DNA of 10,144 nt from JBBKWJ01 sp037968895 (GTDB taxonomy: Bacteria > Actinomycetota > Acidimicrobiia > Acidimicrobiales > SZUA-35). The DNA lies in the NCBI GenBank assembly GCA_037968895.1, contig JBBKWJ010000092.1, forward strand, positions 1 through 10,144. Reading direction: 5' to 3'. Positions 6,117 through 10,144 of this stretch are shown here, one piece after another. The position numbers were made by a program, and so were the translations under genes. How positions within the stretch are numbered: position 1 is the stretch's first letter; every line of letters begins with the position of its first letter. The notes under the pieces are model-generated. The model saw only the letters and a program-made list of their open reading frames with translations, did not search any database and was not told the origin of the DNA.

Positions 6117-6959
6117 CTAGCGAGGATCAATAGCGTCGCCTGGCAACTTGCCTGGTTCATACATCGCACTCTGGAAACGGCGCATGCCGCCGAGCCAACG
6201 ATCTACATCGGTCGCCTTACGTTCGATGTAGGTCTGGACCTCGGCGTGCGGCAACACGTGGAAGCGGCCTTCACGAATTGCGCTGAGACAGTCTTGGGCA
6301 ACCTGGTCGGCGCTCACGACACCGTCGCCCGAGGCAACACCGCCCTCTAGGTCTTCGTCGCCCAAGCCGCCTCGGTGAGCGAAATCAGGGCTGTTCTCGA
6401 CGATCGAGGTGGCCACAGCTTGAGGGCAGAGCACCGACACGCCGATGCCCTGGTGATGGTGCGAGATCGCCAGCCACTCTGCGAGCGAGACGGCAGCGTG
6501 CTTGGTGATGGAGTACGACATCGAGCCGAGCTGGGTCAGCAAGCCAGCTGCCGATGCCGTGTTGAGGAGGTAACCCTCTCCTCGTGCAATCATCGACGGG
6601 AGCACGGCGCGGGCGGCATAGATGTGTGACATCACGTGGACTTCCCACATGTTGTTGATGCGTTCGTTTGTGTCTTCGACGCCGCCCTCTGTCACAAAAC
6701 CAGCGTTTGAAACAAACAGGTCGATCGGGCCGTGTGCAAGCTCAGTGTCGTCAACGAGTTTCTTTATCGCAGCTTCGTCGCTCACATCGATAACGACGCC
6801 GGTGCCACCGACTTCTGCCGCCACCGAAGCAGCATTCTCTGCGCTGAGGTCGGCGACCACAACATGGCGGGCTCCTTCGGCCTTTGCCGCTCGGGCCAAC
6901 GCGGCGCCGATGCCAGATCCGCCACCGGTGATTACTACGACTCGATCGTTCAGTTCCAT
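6117..6959 (-). CDS. Short-chain dehydrogenase/reductase (classical SDR)
   Basis: A 280-residue NAD(P)-dependent oxidoreductase with a Rossmann fold. The cofactor motif TGGGSGIG is at residues 11-18, and an Asp after the second strand (D37 in VVVADLS) suggests NAD(H) over NADP(H). SNAG (84-87) stabilises the fold. The catalytic residues are S136 (NTASAAG), Y149 and K153 (YSITK). The usual catalytic Asn of the V-N-V/L segment is His108 here (WEVHVMSH). CPQAV replaces the common PG-x-V after the sixth strand. The ATG at 6959 is preferred over one at 6977 because a TACAGT hexamer lies 6 nt upstream of it and because the other SDR in this window also begins MELN. It lies downstream of the metallopeptidase gene on the same strand, with 56 bp between them. 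Substrate is unknown. The gene converges on the ABC operon with an 18-bp gap and no strong terminator between. Confidence 0.93.
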   Translation of the reverse strand: MELNDRVVVITGGGSGIGAALARAAKAEGARHVVVADLSAENAASVAAEVGGTGVVIDVSDEAAIKKLVDDTELAHGPIDLFVSNAGFVTEGGVEDTNERINNMWEVHVMSHIYAARAVLPSMIARGEGYLLNTASAAGLLTQLGSMSYSITKHAAVSLAEWLAISHHHQGIGVSVLCPQAVATSIVENSPDFAHRGGLGDEDLEGGVASGDGVVSADQVAQDCLSAIREGRFHVLPHAEVQTYIERKATDVDRWLGGMRRFQSAMYEPGKLPGDAIDPR

Positions 6960-6965
6960 CCGGGG

Positions 6966-6999
6966 ACTGTATGCCATCGCGCCGCTGAGTTCGAACTCA
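6966..6999 (-). promoter_or_regulatory. Leaderless promoter with palindromic operator for SDR gene
   Basis: On the minus strand, TACAGT (plus-strand 6966-6971) lies exactly 6 nt before the ATG at 6959, the spacing expected of a leaderless transcript. The 14-bp perfect palindrome TGAGTTCGAACTCA (6986-6999) covers the region where the -35 would lie. No good -35 consensus is visible. A repressor or activator binding at the palindrome would control the dehydrogenase separately from the metallopeptidase gene upstream. Confidence 0.5.
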
Positions 7000-7015
7000 A
7001 AACCCGCCGAAATTG

Positions 7016-7873
7016 CTAGCCGCAGGCCCCAAAGTTGTTCGGCAGGTCGACTTCACCGGCCGACCGAGCTCGGTCTCGGAATTCAGCGAGCTCGGGGTAT
7101 CGGTCGAAGAACGACATCTTTTCTGCGACGCCCTCATCGACTTCGATTGAGAACACATAAGCGGCGAAGCTCTCCGCCAAGTCCTCTTCTGGATGACTCG
7201 CGGCGTACCCGCCGAGGAACGAGGAGTCGATCGAGCACCGGTCGTCTCCCCCATCTTCGTCGATGGAGCCATCACCGGGAAGGTCGTCGAGTTGCGCTTG
7301 GGTCCAGAACTCGTTGATCCAGGCGACTACGTACGAGTCGTCGAGGAAGCAGCCGGAGCCGTTGTAGAACGTCACACAGGTGTCAGGGTCGGCATCGAAG
7401 TCGATCTGATCCTGCTCGAGAGAGAACACATGGGTCAGCTCGTGCACCATGGTGAGGCGGGACTCGTCTGCGTCGTCAGTGGCTTGCGCAAGGTTGACCG
7501 CGACAACGAACTCCTCGTTGTAGTCATAGAGCGGTGCGGTGAACGCTGCGGTGTCGCTCGTCTCCGAGTCAAAGCCGGCCAAAGCCGAGATGGCTTGAAG
7601 CTCAGACGTTGGGCTCACAGTTGCCAGCTGCTCCCACGTGGCAACAAGGTCACTGTTCGGATCTCCTTTACAGACCTCGCCAAGCTCGCCGTTCTCCACT
7701 CGGTAGATGACGACTACGTTCCCTTCGTCAGAAACGTCAGCTTCGTCGCACACATCACTGGGCGAACTCAACGCCGATTCGCTCTCCGACAGATCTGAAG
7801 CGTCGTCGATACCGGATTCGCAGGCCGCACTTGCGAGGAAAAAGAGAAGCCCGACTCGCATAAGCAATCGCAT
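7016..7873 (-). CDS. Putative lipoprotein metallopeptidase with HExxH motif
   Basis: A 285-residue exported protein that I cannot assign to a named family. The N-terminus MRLLMRVGLLFFLASAAC (1-18) looks like a lipoprotein signal ending at C18, although the -3 position is Ser, not the preferred Leu. An acidic Ser/Asp/Glu-rich linker (19-51) follows. MVHELTHVF (142-150) gives the zinc-binding HExxH (H144, E145, H148). Downstream, EEDLAESFAAYV (229-240) gives a candidate third ligand, E234, in the E-D-x-A-E-x-F-A-x-Y pattern known from gluzincin-like peptidases. Six further cysteines (C42, C68, C166, C175, C213, C284) are compatible with disulfides in an extracellular domain. An alternative start is the ATG at 7861. 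The gene is divergent from the FAD enzyme and upstream of the SDR on the same strand. Peptidase activity is inferred from motifs only. Confidence 0.8.
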   Translation of the reverse strand: MRLLMRVGLLFFLASAACESGIDDASDLSESESALSSPSDVCDEADVSDEGNVVVIYRVENGELGEVCKGDPNSDLVATWEQLATVSPTSELQAISALAGFDSETSDTAAFTAPLYDYNEEFVVAVNLAQATDDADESRLTMVHELTHVFSLEQDQIDFDADPDTCVTFYNGSGCFLDDSYVVAWINEFWTQAQLDDLPGDGSIDEDGGDDRCSIDSSFLGGYAASHPEEDLAESFAAYVFSIEVDEGVAEKMSFFDRYPELAEFRDRARSAGEVDLPNNFGACG

Positions 7874-7881
7874 GGCCGTCC

Positions 7882-7891
7882 AGGTTATTGT
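7882..7891. promoter_or_regulatory. Overlapping divergent -10 elements
   Basis: On the minus strand, TAACCT (plus 7882-7887) lies 8 nt before the metallopeptidase ATG at 7873. On the plus strand, TATTGT (7886-7891) lies 7 nt before the GTG at 7899 proposed for the FAD enzyme. The two hexamers share two base pairs, so polymerase could not open both at once. Neither has a convincing -35 element, so confidence is limited. Confidence 0.4.
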
Positions 7892-7898
7892 GACGATC

Positions 7899-9029
7899 GT
7901 GAAAAGGAAGCGGATCCTAGTTATCGGAGGCGGCATTGCCGGAGCGGGCGCCGCCTACTGGCTGGCCGTGTCATCAACCGACTGTGAGGTTGTGCTGGTC
8001 GAGGCCGAGCCTCAACTCGCCCATCACACCACTGGACGGTCTGCAGCCCAGCTCATAGAGAACTATGGCGCCATGCCAAACCGAGCACTCACGACAGCGA
8101 GTCTGCCGTTCCTCAACACACCCCCGCCCGGCCTGGTGGATGCACCTCTTCTTGCTACAAGAGCATTGCTGACCGTCGGGCGTCCTGGTCACGACGACTT
8201 GATCGACACGAGCCTCCGCGAAGGCCAGGCCATCAACCCGAGCATCCGAGAAATCAGTCCTGCAGAGGCAGGAGTACTCTTTCCCCCACTGCGAACCGAG
8301 CTCTTCAGCCGTGCAGTTGTCGAGCCGGAGTCAGCCGACATCGACGTCGCCGCATTGCACCAAGGCTTCGTGAGGGGACTTCGCGGCGCGGGCGGCACGA
8401 TCCTCACGATGCGTCGGATTACCGGCCTCCGTCACGACTCATTTGGTTGGGAGCTGCAATCGGCAGACGGGTCTCTGTTTGGCGACATTGTTGTGAACGC
8501 CGCAGGTGCGTGGGGCGATCACCTCGCTGGTCTTGCCGGCCTCGCTCCTGTTGGGTTGCGGCCGTTGCGACGCACCGCATTTATGGTCAACAATCCAACG
8601 CCTGGCGCACACCAATGGCCGCTCGTCGCCGAGGCCGACCACAACTGGTACTGCAAACCAGACGGAGTGCAACTTCTCTGTTCGCCTGCTGACGAAACAC
8701 CGAGCGAGCCATGCGACGCGAAGCCAGAAGAACTCGATATAGCGATGGCCATCGACGTCATCAACGACGCAACGACCCTGTCGATTCGATCGGTAGCTTC
8801 GTCGTGGGCTGGGTTACGCACCTTTGCCCCAGACGACGCGCTCGTCATCGGACCCGATCCGCAAGCAGACACATTCATCTGGTGCGTCGGCCAAGGTGGG
8901 ACTGGCATCCAAACATCGCCAGGCGCCGGTCGCCTCGTGGCCGACCTCGTCCTCGACGGTGCGCCGTCTAGCTACTTCTCGAACGCACCGCTCGACCTCG
9001 ACGGGCTATCGCCACGACGCTTCAGCTAG
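7899..9029 (+). CDS. FAD-dependent D-amino-acid dehydrogenase, D-arginine dehydrogenase-like
   Basis: A 376-residue flavoenzyme of the DAO family, expected to oxidise a D-amino acid to the 2-oxo acid and ammonia. ILVIGGGIAGAG (6-17) is the FAD-binding GxGxxG. HTTGRSAA (43-50), ADIDVAALHQGFVRG (146-160), VVNAAGAW (198-205), SWAGLRTFAPDD (302-313) and GQGGTGIQTS (331-340) match what I recall of Pseudomonas D-arginine dehydrogenase (375 residues) in order and spacing. Expected substrate-contact residues are kept at Y56, R225, Y251 and R307. Glu87 and His48 of that enzyme align with Leu90 and Gln51, so arginine is doubtful as the substrate. The GTG at 7899 is chosen because TATTGT sits 7 nt upstream and the N-terminus then matches the homologue's length. 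The ATG at 7872 overlaps the divergent gene's start codon and lacks a ribosome-binding site. It converges on the homoserine kinase gene with 23 bp between. Confidence 0.9.
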   Translation: MKRKRILVIGGGIAGAGAAYWLAVSSTDCEVVLVEAEPQLAHHTTGRSAAQLIENYGAMPNRALTTASLPFLNTPPPGLVDAPLLATRALLTVGRPGHDDLIDTSLREGQAINPSIREISPAEAGVLFPPLRTELFSRAVVEPESADIDVAALHQGFVRGLRGAGGTILTMRRITGLRHDSFGWELQSADGSLFGDIVVNAAGAWGDHLAGLAGLAPVGLRPLRRTAFMVNNPTPGAHQWPLVAEADHNWYCKPDGVQLLCSPADETPSEPCDAKPEELDIAMAIDVINDATTLSIRSVASSWAGLRTFAPDDALVIGPDPQADTFIWCVGQGGTGIQTSPGAGRLVADLVLDGAPSSYFSNAPLDLDGLSPRRFS

Positions 9030-9052
9030 CCGACCCGTCGTATGGCGTCGAA

Positions 9053-9943
9053 TCATTCGAGCGCTGAACCGTCTTCGTTTACGTGAACGGTCATCGTTAC
9101 TCCATCGTTTGGCAACGCGGCAGCGATGCGCTCGGCCTCGCCCAATGGGCAGAGGGCGGCGATGGTTGGTCCCGATCCACTGAGCCAAGCGGTCGTTGCT
9201 CCAGCAGCAAGGGCGGCATCTAGAGCGAGCGCCGAAGACGGACTCGCTTTGAGCCGGTGATCTTGGTGGATTCTGTCTTGAGTTGCAGTTCTGAGCTTCT
9301 GAACGTCACCCTCGTAGAGTGCAGCAATCAGCAGTGCAACACGGCCGATATTGAATACTGCATCGGCACGAGGCACCATCGTGGGCAGCGACGCCCGTGA
9401 TTCGTCGGTTGAGGTCGACGTCTCCGGTGTCCAAAACACGAGGTCACCGTGCATCCCTGCAGACACCCGGAAGCGGTGTTCGCCGGTCACAATCTGAAGC
9501 CCGCCGAATACTGAGGGCGCCGCGTTGTCACCATGGCCCTCAAGCTCGGCAACTACGAGATAACCCGCTTCTCGCGCTGCCTCGATCTGCAGGCCTTGAT
9601 TCACGCCGGCGAGCACGGCCCCGGCAGCACGTGCGGCGGCAGAGAAGCCGAGTCCTCGACCGGGCGGCAAGTTGAAGTCGAACCAGATGTCGCCCTCGCC
9701 GCCAGCGCGTTCGTAGGCGATTCGAGCGATGTGATCAGGTGCGCAAGGCCCATCGGTGCAGTTCGACTCGCTGAACGGTTGGTCTGGTTGATGATCGTAC
9801 GCGACGCAGTAGCGGTCGATAGCGAGCCCGAGCACATCGAAACCGGGGCCAAGGTTTGCAGTTGAGCCAGGGGCCCGCACAGAACGTCCAGCAGAAGACA
9901 CCCCAGCATCGTACGCCTGCCCGGAACGAGTGGCACGGTCCAA
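9053..9943 (-). CDS. thrB: Homoserine kinase (GHMP kinase family)
   Basis: A 296-residue cytosolic kinase that phosphorylates L-homoserine with ATP for threonine synthesis. GHMP family motifs are all recognisable: RAPGSTANLGPGFDVLGLA (23-41), the ATP-binding loop PPGRGLGFSAAA (93-104), EGHGDNAAPSVFGG (135-148, family form EGHPDN), AVFNIGRVALLIAAL (195-209), DRIHQDHR (223-230) and WLSGSGPTIAAL (253-264). The loop has Phe100 where most family members have the first Ser of GLGSS; the second Ser is kept. The start is a TTG at 9943, supported by AGGA 7 nt upstream and the absence of an in-frame ATG before the first motif. An in-frame GTG at 9901 is an alternative. The usual partners hom and thrC are not adjacent; instead it is divergent from an SDR gene with 22 bp between starts. 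Confidence 0.93.
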   Translation of the reverse strand: MDRATRSGQAYDAGVSSAGRSVRAPGSTANLGPGFDVLGLAIDRYCVAYDHQPDQPFSESNCTDGPCAPDHIARIAYERAGGEGDIWFDFNLPPGRGLGFSAAARAAGAVLAGVNQGLQIEAAREAGYLVVAELEGHGDNAAPSVFGGLQIVTGEHRFRVSAGMHGDLVFWTPETSTSTDESRASLPTMVPRADAVFNIGRVALLIAALYEGDVQKLRTATQDRIHQDHRLKASPSSALALDAALAAGATTAWLSGSGPTIAALCPLGEAERIAAALPNDGVTMTVHVNEDGSALE

Positions 9944-9953
9944 TGTCCCGTCC

Positions 9954-9959
9954 TAAGCT
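9954..9959 (+). promoter_or_regulatory. Leaderless -10 element for the terminal SDR gene
   Basis: TAAGCT lies 6 nt upstream of ATG 9966, so transcription should start at the A of the start codon. No ribosome-binding site is present in the 22-bp gap for the plus-strand gene. The same base pairs on the other strand hold the AGGA ribosome-binding site of the homoserine kinase (minus strand, 7 nt from its TTG). No clear -35 is seen. Confidence 0.5.
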
Positions 9960-9965
9960 CGCAAA

Positions 9966-10144
9966 ATGGAACTCAACGGAAGCCACGTCCTGATAACTGG
10001 TGCGTCACGGGGTATCGGTGCTGAAATGGCACGCGAATACGCAAAACGTGGCGCCACGGTGTCGCTTGCCGCTCGCTCCGTTGAGCCACTGAAACTTCTG
10101 GCCGACGAACTCGGAGGTCATGCCTTTCCCGTCGACCTACTCAA
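9966..10144 (+). CDS. Short-chain dehydrogenase/reductase, N-terminal part (cut by window end)
   Basis: Fifty-nine codons are visible before the window ends with the frame still open. MELNGSHVLITGASRGIGAE contains the SDR cofactor motif TGASRGIG (residues 11-18). LAARSVEPLKLLADEL (35-50) follows the second strand. An Ala-Arg pair there (AAR, 36-38), with no acidic residue, is typical of NADP(H)-preferring members. HAFPVDLL (52-59) is the usual third strand ending in Asp. The catalytic Tyr-Lys segment lies beyond the window. The ATG is supported by the leaderless -10 element 6 nt upstream. It is not a close copy of the SDR at 6117-6959 despite the shared MELN start. Confidence 0.9.
   Translation, partial: MELNGSHVLITGASRGIGAEMAREYAKRGATVSLAARSVEPLKLLADELGGHAFPVDLL

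Noticed and set aside
6622..7317. Open frame of 231 codons on the plus strand spanning the SDR and metallopeptidase junction
   Set aside because: It is antisense to both genes, low in hydrophobic structure, and rich in Arg/Ser/Thr as expected for a shadow frame.
7193..7798. Open frame of 201 codons on the plus strand opposite the metallopeptidase gene
   Set aside because: It has no ribosome-binding site or recognisable domain and lies wholly within a gene with signal peptide, HExxH and a plausible promoter.
7707..7898. Upstream extension of the FAD enzyme into the divergent metallopeptidase gene
   Set aside because: The extra residues lie antisense to the lipoprotein signal and linker. The family begins a few residues before the GxGxxG motif, which matches the GTG at 7899.
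9048..9060. 13-bp inverted repeat TCGAATCATTCGA at the homoserine kinase stop codon
   Set aside because: The single-base centre cannot form an RNA hairpin with useful arms and there is no T-run, so I do not call a terminator between the convergent genes.

Overview
The window reads as a moderately GC-rich chromosomal segment of an actinobacterium. A marine or freshwater Acidimicrobiia relative (Ilumatobacter/Microtrichales type) is my best guess. This is inferred from an actinobacterial-type glutamate/amino-acid ABC operon, a single-gene FadE-like acyl-CoA dehydrogenase, short acidic lipoprotein linkers, compact spacing, and several genes that appear to be transcribed leaderless (TAnnnT about 6-7 nt before the start codon). 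No rRNA, tRNA, CRISPR, insertion sequence or phage signature was seen.

Layout. 1-77: a terminator-like hairpin for the first gene. 78-1181 (-): acyl-CoA dehydrogenase family protein. 1182-1271: divergent control region with a strong 30-bp inverted repeat. 1272-1981 (+): type II toxin-antitoxin pair (Phd/YefM-like antitoxin, PIN-domain toxin) with an ATGA overlap. 2022-6098 (+): five-gene polar amino acid ABC transporter operon in the order ATPase, lipoprotein binding protein, permease, permease, second ATPase. 6117-6959 (-): short-chain dehydrogenase. 7016-7873 (-): secreted or lipid-anchored HExxH metallopeptidase-like protein. 7899-9029 (+): FAD-dependent D-amino-acid dehydrogenase resembling D-arginine dehydrogenase. 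9053-9943 (-): homoserine kinase. 9966-end (+): N-terminus of another short-chain dehydrogenase, cut by the window edge.

How the genes fit together. The ABC operon should take up an acidic or polar amino acid: the lipoprotein captures it, the two permeases form the channel, and two distinct but individually complete ATPases are available to power it. The D-amino-acid dehydrogenase and homoserine kinase are also amino-acid metabolism genes, but they sit in separate transcription units, so a functional link is only suggestive. The toxin-antitoxin pair lies directly upstream of the transporter promoter.

Most of the region is ordinary housekeeping and accessory content. The points most worth a second look are the substrate-site substitutions in the D-arginine-dehydrogenase-like enzyme, the two-ATPase transporter operon, the palindromic operator between the dehydrogenase and the toxin-antitoxin genes, the overlapping divergent promoters near 7882-7891, and the metallopeptidase-like lipoprotein of no recognised family. 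I did not find a convincing wholly new system.
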